From: Enterobacter sp. JUb54
GTDB taxonomy: Bacteria > Pseudomonadota > Gammaproteobacteria > Enterobacterales > Enterobacteriaceae
Length of the DNA: 64,000 nt
Reading direction: 5' to 3'
Assembly: GCF_014298075.1 (NCBI RefSeq)
Contig: NZ_CP060418.1
Coordinates: forward strand, 1,612,001 to 1,676,000
Shown here: positions 27,964 through 36,635 of the stretch, one piece after another
Layout: every line of letters begins with the position of its first letter
Numbering within the stretch: the stretch's first letter is position 1
Made by a program: the position numbers and the translations under genes
The notes under the pieces: generated by a model
The model's input: the letters and a program-made list of their open reading frames with translations, nothing else
The model's database searches: none
What the model was told of the DNA's origin: nothing

Positions 27964-28087
27964 GCAAAAAAAAGCCGACTTAATCAAGTCGGCGTCGTAC
28001 GAATCAATTGTGCTATGCAGTAATTCAAAAAAGGAAGTAAGACAATATGGAGCGCAACGCCCATCGCTTGACGTTGCATTCACCTGC
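27964..28087 (-). ncRNA. fnrS: FnrS small RNA
   Basis: On the minus strand the RNA starts GCAGGTGAATGCAACGTCAA and continues with the GCGATGGGCGTTGCGCTCC and CTTACTTCC segments of E. coli FnrS, ending in GCCGACTT-GATT-AAGTCGGC plus an 8-T run. Position between dbpA and zntB is that of E. coli. FnrS is an Hfq-binding, anaerobically induced RNA that shuts down mRNAs of aerobic metabolism (for example sodB, maeA, gpmA). Near-complete match to the remembered sequence. Confidence 0.93.
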
Positions 28088-28092
28088 GAGAG

Positions 28093-28136
28093 AGATATTG
28101 CCCCGAATGGGTAGATGGTTTATTGATTTGGCTCAA
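28093..28136 (-). promoter_or_regulatory. fnrS: FNR box and -10 of fnrS
   Basis: TTGATTTGGCTCAA (28123-28136) matches TTGAT-N4-ATCAA in nine of ten positions. Its centre is about 42 bases before the predicted fnrS start at 28087, the normal class II activator position. CAATAT on the minus strand near 28093-28099 serves as -10. Confidence 0.85.
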
Positions 28137-28182
28137 ACATTACCGGATTTTCACGTTCAGGCAGGCGATGAAAAACGATTAT

Positions 28183-29166
28183 TTACAGCCATTTACTACG
28201 ATGCAACCACCATGTAACACCGCCAATGAGAACGACTAACATTATGCAGAATAGAGAAAAGCCCAAATGCCACTCGTTGCCGGGGATCCCGCCAAGGTTG
28301 ACGCCAAACAGGCCGGTCAAAAAGGTGCTGGGCAGAAACACCATCGCCATCAATGACATGGTATAGGTTCGACGCGACAGCGCCTCCTGCATAATCTGCG
28401 CGATTTCATCGCTCATGATTGCCGTACGCGAAATGCAGCTGTCGATTTCGTCCAGCCCTCTCCCCAACCGGTCGGCAATATCCTGCATCCGCCGACGATG
28501 ATCGTCATTCATCCACGGCAGGCGTTCGCTGGCAAGACGGGCGTACACATCGCGCTGCGGGGCCATATAGCGGCGCATCACGATCAGCTGTTTGCGCAGC
28601 AGCGCCAGGAAACCGCGCGGCGGCACCTGCTGGTCCAGCAGATTGTCTTCGAGATCGATAATCCGGTCGTGCAGCTGCTCGATAAATTCACTGGCATGGT
28701 CAGTTAGCGCATCGCAGATCTCCACCAGCCAGCTGCCGCAATCCACCGGCCCGGTGCCCTCCCGCAGATCGCCGAGCACATCATCCAGCGCCAGCACCCG
28801 CCGCTGGCGGGTCGAGACGATTAAGCGTTCGTCCATATACAGGCGCATAGCCACCAGTTGATCGGGCCGCTCATCGGTGCTGCCGTTGATGCAACGCAGC
28901 GTGATAAGGGTCCCGTCGCCGACCCGGGTCACCCGCGGGCGGGTGCTCTCGCCGGCTAAGGCGTCCCGGACGCTGTTAGGCAACAGCGGCGTGGATGTCA
29001 GCCACTGTGCGCTATCGGCGTGGGTATAGTTCAGATGCAACCAGCAAGGGTGATCCTTATTAATCTCGTCACTGTCAGTCAGCGGTTTAACGCCGCCCTG
29101 CCCGTCGAATTGCCATGCAAAAACGGCATCCGGTACGTTCAATTCCGATCCCTTAATGGCGTCCAC
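28183..29166 (-). CDS. zntB: Zinc transporter ZntB
   Basis: 327 residues of the CorA/ZntB metal-ion family. Large cytoplasmic N-terminal funnel, two C-terminal membrane helices ([20 protein letters not shown] and the last 25 residues) with the GVN pore motif between them. Starts with GTG behind GGAGG. Inner-membrane zinc transport. fnrS lies immediately downstream on the same strand but has its own promoter. Confidence 0.94.
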   Translation of the reverse strand: MDAIKGSELNVPDAVFAWQFDGQGGVKPLTDSDEINKDHPCWLHLNYTHADSAQWLTSTPLLPNSVRDALAGESTRPRVTRVGDGTLITLRCINGSTDERPDQLVAMRLYMDERLIVSTRQRRVLALDDVLGDLREGTGPVDCGSWLVEICDALTDHASEFIEQLHDRIIDLEDNLLDQQVPPRGFLALLRKQLIVMRRYMAPQRDVYARLASERLPWMNDDHRRRMQDIADRLGRGLDEIDSCISRTAIMSDEIAQIMQEALSRRTYTMSLMAMVFLPSTFLTGLFGVNLGGIPGNEWHLGFSLFCIMLVVLIGGVTWWLHRSKWL

Positions 29167-29302
29167 CCGACCTCCGTCAGTTATTGCGTATTTTTGCTAG
29201 TCTAGCCTGGCACCTCGGTTAATCAAGCGCTAATGGCAGCAGGGTGCTGAATTTGCTGATGAAAAAGCAATCTGGGGAGGGCGCAACAGAGGGAGAAATA
29301 AA

Positions 29303-29323
29303 GAACCCGCCGGCGGCGGGTCG
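29303..29323 (-). terminator. Terminator behind the 17-codon gene
   Basis: ACCCGCC, loop GCC, GGCGGGT on the minus strand, then TCTTTATTT. It would end any transcript through the small reading frame at 29413-29466 or the ROK-kinase operon. Confidence 0.65.
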
Positions 29324-29412
29324 TGGGTGTGCTTAACGATGAAGTGTCCAACCCGCCGGATTAACCACCGCCAGAAACTATGCTGGCGGACAGGCAGGCT
29401 GGCAGGAGTCGT

Positions 29413-29466
29413 TCATTTTTTCTCTTGTGCGTACTGACGCGCGTAGTCGTGCAGATGGGTACACAT
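29413..29466 (-). CDS. Possible 17-residue small protein
   Basis: MCTHLHDYARQYAQEKK preceded by a strong ribosome site (TGGAGGAAATAAAC-ATG). The peptide is polar, with an amphipathic helix pattern, and has a terminator ~90 bases after its stop. It starts 66 bp after the stop of the ROK kinase on the same strand. I do not recognise it. Support comes from the ribosome site and from sensible codon use. Confidence 0.45.
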   Translation of the reverse strand: MCTHLHDYARQYAQEKK

Positions 29467-29532
29467 GTTTATTTCCTCCATTGTGATAAGCAGGATAAGC
29501 GTAGACCGTCCCGGCTGTTTTGCAAACCCGGA

Positions 29533-30462
29533 TTACAATAGCGTTCGCCCCAGTACCGAAGCGCCCATCAAACCGCCCTCGCTGGCATACTGCCCTGCCA
29601 CCACCAGCGGTTCCCCGGTCTTCATCAGTACCTTGCGCCGCACCGCCTCGTCCAGCAAGGTCAGCAGCTCCGGCTGCGCGGCCAGCCCGCCGCCCGCCAC
29701 GATGCGATGTGGCCCGAGAATATTGACCGTATGGGCCAGCGGCTCACTGACCAGTTCGGCCCACGTCGCTAAGGTGAACGCCTGCTGCGCGCTGCCGTGC
29801 ACGCCTGCGGCGACTATCTCCCGGCTGTCGAGGGCCTGGCCGCTCAACAGCAGATGCAGTCGCTCCAGGCCTCGCGCCCCGCCTAAGGTATCCAGACAGC
29901 CGCATTGACCGCAGCCGCACGGCAGACGCGGGATGCTCACCCGTTGCTCCCCCAGCTGCAGCGTGGTCTGGAGGATCGGGCCATGGCCCCATTCAGCGCT
30001 GATGCCCTGGCGACCATGATGAATTTTCCCGGCGATGGCAATCCCGCCGCCAATGCCGCTTCCGAGAATAATCCCTAGCACCACGGGGAGATCTTTCGCG
30101 GCCCCAAAGCTGGCCTCCGCCAGGGTAAAACAGTCGGCGTCGTTCGCCATCACCACCGGACGCCGCAGCGCCGCGACGAGGGTGCGGGTGATATTGACGC
30201 CCTGAAACGGCGGTACGTTGCTGGCCAGAATGCGGTCAGTGGCGACATCCACCACCCCGGCGCAGGAGAGCGCTACCGGGCTGTCCGCCGCCAGCATTTC
30301 GCCATACTCAGCGACGATCTGCGCAATCGCCGTGCTGAAATCATCCCAGCAGCGCGTCGGAATCGGACGCTGACGGATGTCGCTTATCCGTCCCGCCGCC
30401 ACAGAAACCGCGCTTTTGATGAACGAGCCGCCAATATCCAGACACAACACAGGGCGGCTCAT
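29533..30462 (-). CDS. ROK-family sugar kinase
   Basis: 309 residues. ATP phosphate loop LCLDIGGSFIKSA, sugar/acid motif EWGHGP, and the ROK zinc motif CGCGQCGCLDTLGG. No helix-turn-helix, so it is an enzyme and not a repressor. Likely phosphorylates a hexose or N-acyl-amino sugar (NagK, NanK, AlsK types). Overlaps the upstream permease stop by four bases, so it is the last gene of the transporter operon. A sugar kinase in a peptide-type transporter operon suggests that the cargo contains a sugar. Confidence 0.88.
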   Translation of the reverse strand: MSRPVLCLDIGGSFIKSAVSVAAGRISDIRQRPIPTRCWDDFSTAIAQIVAEYGEMLAADSPVALSCAGVVDVATDRILASNVPPFQGVNITRTLVAALRRPVVMANDADCFTLAEASFGAAKDLPVVLGIILGSGIGGGIAIAGKIHHGRQGISAEWGHGPILQTTLQLGEQRVSIPRLPCGCGQCGCLDTLGGARGLERLHLLLSGQALDSREIVAAGVHGSAQQAFTLATWAELVSEPLAHTVNILGPHRIVAGGGLAAQPELLTLLDEAVRRKVLMKTGEPLVVAGQYASEGGLMGASVLGRTLL

Positions 30463-31319
30463 AAGCGGGTGTCCAGTAAGTCACGCAGCCCGTCACCGAG
30501 AACGTTAAATCCCAGTACCGAGAAGACGATAGCCAGCCCCGGCCACAGGGAGATCCCGAGGCTGATGCCAAGGAAATTACGCCCGTCGCTCATCATCGTG
30601 CCCCACTCCGGCATCGGCGGCTGAACCCCCATGCCGAGGAACGAGAGAGAGGCCGCCGCCAGAATCACCGACCCGCCGGTCAGCGTCGCCTGCACCGTAA
30701 TCGGGCCAAGGGTATTACGCAGAATATAGTGGATGATTTGCCGACGATAGCCGATGCCTAACGCCCGCGCCGCCTCCATATACTCCATATTCTTAATGCC
30801 CAGCGTCAGGTTACGGCTTAAGCGGGCGTACACCGGCACCGAGAAAATGGCGATCGCCAGCAGCATATTCATCAGCCCGGCTCCCAGCACGCTCACCAGC
30901 AGAATCGCCAGCACGATCCCGGGAAAGGCGAAGATCACGTCCATCACCCACATAATAAGGTGGTCGACGCTTTTTCCGCACAGCGCCGCCATGATCCCCA
31001 GCGGCAGCCCCATCAGCAGCGACAGCGCCACGCTGACCACCACTTCAATCAATGAAATACGGGCGCCGTACAGGATGCGGGAGAAAATATCGCGCCCGTA
31101 GTCATCGGTGCCCAGCCAGTGCTCCGCCGAGGGCGCCGAGAGAATATTCAGCAGGTCCTGGGCATAAGGGTCGTAGTGGCTAATCCACGGCGCAAACAGG
31201 GCGCTCAGAATGATCACCCCGACGATGAACCCGCCGATGGTTACCGAGGGATGCGCCATCCCCCAGCGCAGACTGTGCATGACGCTGTTGCGCGATTTGA
31301 CGACAGAGAGTTCAGACAT
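30459..31319 (-). CDS. ABC transporter permease, DppC/GsiD type
   Basis: 286 residues from ATG 31319. Five to six membrane helices with an N-terminal OppC_N segment and the EAA loop (YMEAARALGIGYRRQIIHYI). Inner-membrane subunit of a peptide/nickel-type importer. Begins one base after the stop of the DppB-type permease gene and overlaps the ROK kinase start. Confidence 0.93.
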   Translation of the reverse strand: MSELSVVKSRNSVMHSLRWGMAHPSVTIGGFIVGVIILSALFAPWISHYDPYAQDLLNILSAPSAEHWLGTDDYGRDIFSRILYGARISLIEVVVSVALSLLMGLPLGIMAALCGKSVDHLIMWVMDVIFAFPGIVLAILLVSVLGAGLMNMLLAIAIFSVPVYARLSRNLTLGIKNMEYMEAARALGIGYRRQIIHYILRNTLGPITVQATLTGGSVILAAASLSFLGMGVQPPMPEWGTMMSDGRNFLGISLGISLWPGLAIVFSVLGFNVLGDGLRDLLDTRL

Positions 31320-31320
31320 A

Positions 31321-32241
31321 TTAATCAAACCTTATTTTCGGGTTGATTCTGGCGATGATCATTTCGCCCACCAGATTCATCACCACCACGCTGGCGACCG
31401 TTATCATCGTCACTCCCTGTATCACCGGATAATCACGATAACGCACGGAATCCACCAGATAGCGCCCGATGCCCGGCCAGTTAAACACCGACTCCGTCAC
31501 CACCGCGCCGCCTATCAGGCTGCCGAAATTCAGCGCGATGATGGTCACAATCGGAATCAGGGCATTACGTAGGGCGTGTTTGAAATAGATATAAAACGGC
31601 GCCAGTCCTTTGGCTCTGGCGGTGCGGATATAATCCTCCCCGAGGACATCGACCATGCTGGATCGCGTCATGCGCGACATCACCGCCATGGGGAAAATCC
31701 CCAGGCAGATTGACGGCAGGATGTAGCTTTTCCAGCCATCGGCCCCGAGTAACGGCAGCCAGCCCAGCTTGACCGAAAAGGTATCCATGGCGATCAGCGC
31801 AAGCCAGAAGTTGGCGATCGACGCACCGGCGATGGCTACCAGCATCAGAACATGGTCGGCGACATGGTTGCGATAAATGGCCGCGCACATGCCCATGGGG
31901 ATCCCCAACACCACCGCCATCACCCAGGCCAGCAGCGCCAGCCCTAAGGTGTACGGCGCCCGCTCGCCCAGTTCGGCGGAGACCGGCTGGCCGGATTTCA
32001 GCGAGGTGCCAAAATCCCCCTGCAGCATCCCGCTGACGAAGCGCCCGTACTGCACCGCCAGCGGGTCGTCCAGCCCGAGGCGGGCGTGCATCCGGCTCAC
32101 ATCATCCTGCGTTGCCTGAGGCCCTGCCATCAGTCGCGCGGGATCGCCCGGAAGCATCCTGATCGCCAGGAAGACGATCAGGGAGGCCCCCAGCAGGATA
32201 AGCGGCAAAGAAAGCAGTTTTTTGATGACGTAAGCTTTCAT
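31321..32241 (-). CDS. ABC transporter permease, DppB/GsiC type
   Basis: 306 residues, six predicted membrane helices. N-terminal LPLILLGASLIVFLAIRMLP and GDPA are typical of DppB/OppB, and the EAA-type loop YIRTARAKGLAPFYIYFKHA is clear. Forms a heterodimer with the downstream DppC-type subunit. 24 bp after the binding-protein gene. Confidence 0.93.
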   Translation of the reverse strand: MKAYVIKKLLSLPLILLGASLIVFLAIRMLPGDPARLMAGPQATQDDVSRMHARLGLDDPLAVQYGRFVSGMLQGDFGTSLKSGQPVSAELGERAPYTLGLALLAWVMAVVLGIPMGMCAAIYRNHVADHVLMLVAIAGASIANFWLALIAMDTFSVKLGWLPLLGADGWKSYILPSICLGIFPMAVMSRMTRSSMVDVLGEDYIRTARAKGLAPFYIYFKHALRNALIPIVTIIALNFGSLIGGAVVTESVFNWPGIGRYLVDSVRYRDYPVIQGVTMITVASVVVMNLVGEMIIARINPKIRFD

Positions 32242-32265
32242 AACAACTCCAGAAAAGATCCTGCT

Positions 32266-33801
32266 TTACGGTTTTTGTGCATCCACCACGATGATTTCAC
32301 CGCCCGGCTCCATGCGCACGCCTTTAATATCGGCGCGGGTGGCATAGAGATCGTCCTGGAAATAGAGCATGACGTGCGGCGCATCCTGCATAATGATTTT
32401 TTGCGCCTGCACGTAGTCGGCAATACGCGTTTTGTCATCCATCGTGGTGGCCGCTTTGTCCAGCAGTTGATCCAGCTGCGGGTTGTTATAGAAGCCGAGG
32501 TTAGCCCCGACCGGCGCCGCGCTGAGAGAGTAGTACAGCGGACGCAGCTGCAGGTCTGAGCCGTTCAGGCCGGAGGACCATGAGGCGAGAATGGCATCGG
32601 TTTTGCCGGCCTCTTTTTCTGCGACCGGCGCAAAGGCCGCTTTACTCCACACCCCGCTCTCCATCTGCTGGATATTAAGCTTGATGCCGGCTTTGCCCCA
32701 CATGGCCTGCAAAATCTGGGCGGTACGGGCATCCGGCCCCTGCACGGCAATGTTCATGGCGAAGCCTTCAGGATAGCCGGCCTCCTTCAGCAACGTCCGG
32801 GCTTTATCGAGGTTATAGGGGTATTCATTCAACGACTTATCATAACCTTCGTTGACCGGCGCCAGAGGCGAGTTGGCCGCCGATGCATAACCAAACATCA
32901 CCGCTTTCAGCAGCGCTTCTTTATCGGTCGCCAGGTTAAGCGCCTGACGCACCCGCACATCGCTCAACGGTTTACGTTCGACGTTTAACGCCACCCAGAA
33001 CACCGAGGCCCCTGCACCCTGCTCCAGCGTCACCTGCGGATTGCTCTTCAGCTGACGGCCAAACTGCGGAGGAACCGGGTTAATCACATCAACCTGACCG
33101 GAGAGCAGCGCCATGTTCATCACCGAAGGCTCCGAACTCCACGTCCATTTAATCTGGTCTGGGCCCTTATTTTCTCCCCAGTAGTGCGGGTTCTTCTGCT
33201 CTAACACGTACTCCCCGGTCTTATACTCCTGCAGCATATACGGGCCGGTGCCGTCCGCTTTGCGGCCAATGGTGCCGGCTTTATCTGCCGCCGGGCTGAC
33301 CATTTTCGCCGCCCCGCCGGTGAGCAGATTCAGGAACGAGGGGTAGACTTTGTTCAGGGTGATCGCCACGCTGCCGTCGTCGATTTTCTTCACCGAGGCA
33401 ATCACGTTGCGCATCCGCGAGCTGGCCGCCAGGCTGCCTTTGGGATCGATATGGCGCTGAATGTTTGCCACCACCGCATCGGCGTTAAACGGCGTGCCGT
33501 CGTGGAAGGTGACATGTTGACGTAGGGTGAAGGTCCAGACTTTGCCGTCATCGCTCACCTGCCAGGCCGTTGCCAGCGCAGGGGCGATTTTGTTATCTGG
33601 CGTCAGGCCGACCAGCCCTTCATACATCGGCCGCAGGACCGTGTCGGTAAAGGTCGCGGTCTGATCGCCGGGGTCCATACTGCGCGGCGGTTCATTCTGC
33701 ATTACGTTGAGCGTTGCGGCCTGCAATGACATCGTTCCGCTTGCTGCCACCATGCCTGCCAGCACGGCAAGTCGATATTTATTCAAAAGAAAGCGCTTCA
33801 T
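32266..33801 (-). CDS. ABC transporter substrate-binding protein, SBP_bac_5
   Basis: 511 residues with a signal peptide (cleavage near SLQAATLN). Family 5 binding protein of the GsiB/DppA kind: NEPPRSMDPGDQTATF, WTFTLRQHVTFHDGTPFNAD. Periplasmic receptor for the importer encoded by the next two genes and by the ATPase of the divergent operon. Substrate unknown; homologs bind peptides, glutathione, opines or glycosides. Confidence 0.92.
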   Translation of the reverse strand: MKRFLLNKYRLAVLAGMVAASGTMSLQAATLNVMQNEPPRSMDPGDQTATFTDTVLRPMYEGLVGLTPDNKIAPALATAWQVSDDGKVWTFTLRQHVTFHDGTPFNADAVVANIQRHIDPKGSLAASSRMRNVIASVKKIDDGSVAITLNKVYPSFLNLLTGGAAKMVSPAADKAGTIGRKADGTGPYMLQEYKTGEYVLEQKNPHYWGENKGPDQIKWTWSSEPSVMNMALLSGQVDVINPVPPQFGRQLKSNPQVTLEQGAGASVFWVALNVERKPLSDVRVRQALNLATDKEALLKAVMFGYASAANSPLAPVNEGYDKSLNEYPYNLDKARTLLKEAGYPEGFAMNIAVQGPDARTAQILQAMWGKAGIKLNIQQMESGVWSKAAFAPVAEKEAGKTDAILASWSSGLNGSDLQLRPLYYSLSAAPVGANLGFYNNPQLDQLLDKAATTMDDKTRIADYVQAQKIIMQDAPHVMLYFQDDLYATRADIKGVRMEPGGEIIVVDAQKP

Positions 33802-34033
33802 CTGCTAACCCCTGCCTGTATGTTATGTCGCCAGTTGTGGCTGTTATGTTGCTATTAAGTTTTGTTTTTACCCAAAATAAATTTCCGTAAATGTGATATT
33901 AGCCATGATTAGCGCTTAATTAGGTAATAAATTTAACTTATATGTGAGCATTTAGTTATTTTTTGAAAGAAACTGATTGCCAAACCACCAGCCCGCAATT
34001 ATGTTCAGAAAAAAAGCATCTGGCTGAGTAACT
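33802..34033. promoter_or_regulatory. Divergent control region of the ABC/ROK/MlrC locus
   Basis: AT-rich 230 bp between divergent operons. AATAAATTT occurs twice, about 50 bp apart (near 33876 and 33927), resembling NagC/Mlc-type AT-rich operator halves. TGTGA appears twice (ATGTGATATTAGCC and ATGTGAGCATTTAG), compatible with weak CRP half-sites. A ROK repressor gene starts at its right edge. Confidence 0.4.
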
Positions 34034-35170
34034 ATGCTGAACAAACTCCAACAACAGCTCGTCCAGTTGGTCTGTAGCGAAGAGGGGGCCAGCCGCGCTG
34101 ACCTCGCACGCTTAACCGGGATGAGCAAAGCGGCCATTGGCGCGCTGGTCAAAGAACTGCTGAGCGATGGCGTCCTGCAGGAGAGCGATATTGCCGCCTC
34201 CGTTGGCCAGGGGCGCCCGTCCGTCACGCTCTCCCTGGCGCCGGATGCCGCTTATGCCATCGGTATTTCCCTGATCGACCATCAACTGGTTCTGGTGCTG
34301 ATGAACGCCGTCGGCGGCAAAGTTTGCCAGCGCCAGTTCACCCCGGCGAGCGAGATCCCGGAGCTGATTCAACAGCTGGCGCAGGATATTGCCCTGCTGC
34401 TGGAGGAGTCGGCCATCGATCGCCAGCGTCTGGTGGGCATCGGTTTTGCCCTCTCGGCCTTTATTGACGCCAGTCAGTCCGTCTGCGTGCAGTCCGCGCT
34501 GCTGGGCTGGCATCAGGTGCCGCTGGCACGTCTGCTGAGCGAGGCCACCGGCGGGATCCCGGTGATCGTGGAAAACGACACCCGGGCGCTGGCAACCTAC
34601 GAAAAAACCTTCGGTCACCTGCGAAAACAAGAGAGTGCGGTGGTTATCTCCCACGGCAGCGGTATCGGCAGCGCGGCGGTGATCTACGGGCGCATCTGGC
34701 GCGGCGCCCACGGCGGAGCCGGGGAAATAGCCCACTGCACCATCGTCCCGGCGGGCAAACCCTGCCGCTGCGGCAAGCGCGGCTGCCTTGACACCATCGC
34801 CTCGCTGACCGCCATTTTTGAACAGGCGCGCATGGAAGGCATTGAGGCCGGGAGCCTCAATGAACTGGAAGCGCTGGCCCGCAAAGGCCATTCCGGCGCG
34901 ATCCAGATCCTGCACCAGGCCGGCGATGCGCTGGGGATGGCCATCTCCCACCAAATACAGAACAACGATCCGGCGGCGATTATGCTGGCGCATCAACCTG
35001 AGAGTTTTCAGGGGCTGTTGAACACCGTGATGCAGCAGGCGATCGAAACCTATCTGCTCCCCGGTATGGCAGGCAAAACCCCGCTTATTTATCGCCCCCT
35101 TGCCGAGGACAGCTGGGCGCTCGCTGCCGCAAGCGTGGCGCTTACTCACGTTTTATTTCCCGGATATTAA
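34034..35170 (+). CDS. ROK-family transcriptional repressor
   Basis: 378 residues. N-terminal winged helix (EEGASRADLARLTGMSKAAI, then GALVKELLSDG) followed by a ROK sugar-sensing domain with ISHGSGIGSA and the zinc motif CRCGKRGCLDTIAS. NagC/Mlc/XylR-type: ligand-sensing repressors of sugar operons. The kinase phosphate loop is degraded (YAIGISLIDHQ), in line with a pure sensor. Its own ribosome site is weak. It probably controls both divergent operons. First gene of the plus operon. Confidence 0.88.
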   Translation: MLNKLQQQLVQLVCSEEGASRADLARLTGMSKAAIGALVKELLSDGVLQESDIAASVGQGRPSVTLSLAPDAAYAIGISLIDHQLVLVLMNAVGGKVCQRQFTPASEIPELIQQLAQDIALLLEESAIDRQRLVGIGFALSAFIDASQSVCVQSALLGWHQVPLARLLSEATGGIPVIVENDTRALATYEKTFGHLRKQESAVVISHGSGIGSAAVIYGRIWRGAHGGAGEIAHCTIVPAGKPCRCGKRGCLDTIASLTAIFEQARMEGIEAGSLNELEALARKGHSGAIQILHQAGDALGMAISHQIQNNDPAAIMLAHQPESFQGLLNTVMQQAIETYLLPGMAGKTPLIYRPLAEDSWALAAASVALTHVLFPGY

Positions 35171-35180
35171 CGAGGTCTCT

Positions 35181-36632
35181 ATGCGAATTGCCGTTGGCGG
35201 AATACACATTGAATGCAGCACTTTCAATCCCGTATTGACTCACGAAGCCGAGTTTCGAACGGTAAAAGGTGACGCCCTACTGGAGGCGCCCTACTTTCAG
35301 TTTCTCGGCGACTATCCGGCAACGTTTCTGCCAACGCTGCATACCCGTGCGATTCCGGGCGGCCCGGTGGCCCGGGAGACCTACGAAAATTTTAAAGCCG
35401 AGTTTCTGACCCGCCTGCAGGCCTCGCTGCCCATCGACGGCCTGTATCTGGCGATGCACGGCGCGATGTATGTTGAAGGGCTGGAAGATGCCGAAGGCGA
35501 CTGGATCACCGCCGCCAGAGCCTGCGTTGGCGAGGACTGTCCGATCGCCGTGAGCTACGACCTGCACGGTAACGTTACGCAACGTATTATTGACGCGATC
35601 GACATGTATTCGACCTACCGCACCGCGCCGCATATTGATGTCGAAGAGACCATGCGCCGCGCGGTCACCATGCTGGTAAACAGCCTGCAGAGCGGCGTTC
35701 GCCCCGGCGTAGTCTGGGCGCCAGTGCCGGTGATCCTGCCCGGTGAGCGCACCAGCACCGAAGATGAAGCGGCGAAAAGCCTCTACGCTACCCTGACGGC
35801 AAGCGACCAGCTCCCAGGGGTACTCGACAGCTCGTTAATGGTCGGCTACGTCTGGGCCGATGAGCCGCGCGCCACCGCGGCGGCGATCTTCACCGGCACC
35901 GACGTTACGGTCCTGAAACAGCAGGCAGCGATTCTGGCGCAGGCGTACTGGGACGCCCGGGAAGCGTTCGTCTTCGGCTGTCGCACCGGCAGCGTCGCGC
36001 AGTGTGTCGAAGAGGCGATCGCCAGCCCCACCTCCCCGGTTATTCTCGCGGACTCTGGCGATAATCCGACCGGCGGCGGCGTGGGCGATCGCGGCGATGT
36101 GCTGGCTGAACTGCAGCGACAACAGGCAACCGAAACCCTCGTTGCCGGGATCACCGATGCGCCGGCAACCGAAGCCGCCTTTGCCGCTGGCGTAGGTGCA
36201 GAGCTGGCGCTGACCGTCGGCGCCCGGCTTGATCCGGCGGGTGAAAGCGTCAGCGGTCGCTTCACGGTGAAAAACCTGCTGCCTGCCGGCGCGCACAGCA
36301 GCGCCAGTCAGGCGGTATTGCAGATAGAGGGCATCACCGTGGTGGTGGCCGATCGCCGCCGTCCTTATCACGACATCGCCGATTTTCACCAGCTTGGCTT
36401 AGACCCCGAGGCGTTCAGGATTGTGGTGGTCAAATCCGGCTATCTCTCCCCGGAGCTGGCGCCGATCGCCAACCCGAACCTGATGGCGCTCTCGGAAGGC
36501 GTGGTCGATCAGGATATCGAACGCGTCCCACGTCAACGTATGCTGACCCGCACCTGGCCATTCGACCGCGACCTCGACTTCACGGCGCAGGTTTTTGTTT
36601 CCGCCAGAGCCCCTTTTTCCCAGGAGTCCTGA
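35181..36632 (+). CDS. M81-family metallopeptidase (MlrC-like)
   Basis: 483 residues from ATG 35181, chosen for GAGG 8 bases upstream; the frame extends upstream over the end of the repressor gene. MlrC family: N-terminal GGIHIECSTFNP, MHGAMYVEGLEDAEGDW, zinc ligands Asp127 and His129 in YDLHGN and His151 in APHID. The C-terminal MlrC domain includes DSGDNPTGGGVGD. Named for the microcystin-degrading enzyme MlrC, which cuts a linearised peptide; most family members have unknown substrates. Between a ROK sensor and an ABC ATPase, so it probably processes the imported compound in the cytoplasm. Confidence 0.88.
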   Translation: MRIAVGGIHIECSTFNPVLTHEAEFRTVKGDALLEAPYFQFLGDYPATFLPTLHTRAIPGGPVARETYENFKAEFLTRLQASLPIDGLYLAMHGAMYVEGLEDAEGDWITAARACVGEDCPIAVSYDLHGNVTQRIIDAIDMYSTYRTAPHIDVEETMRRAVTMLVNSLQSGVRPGVVWAPVPVILPGERTSTEDEAAKSLYATLTASDQLPGVLDSSLMVGYVWADEPRATAAAIFTGTDVTVLKQQAAILAQAYWDAREAFVFGCRTGSVAQCVEEAIASPTSPVILADSGDNPTGGGVGDRGDVLAELQRQQATETLVAGITDAPATEAAFAAGVGAELALTVGARLDPAGESVSGRFTVKNLLPAGAHSSASQAVLQIEGITVVVADRRRPYHDIADFHQLGLDPEAFRIVVVKSGYLSPELAPIANPNLMALSEGVVDQDIERVPRQRMLTRTWPFDRDLDFTAQVFVSARAPFSQES

Positions 36633-36635
36633 TTC

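Noticed and set aside
34112-35149. 345-codon frame antisense to the ROK repressor
   Set aside because: Composition artefact of the opposite coding strand.
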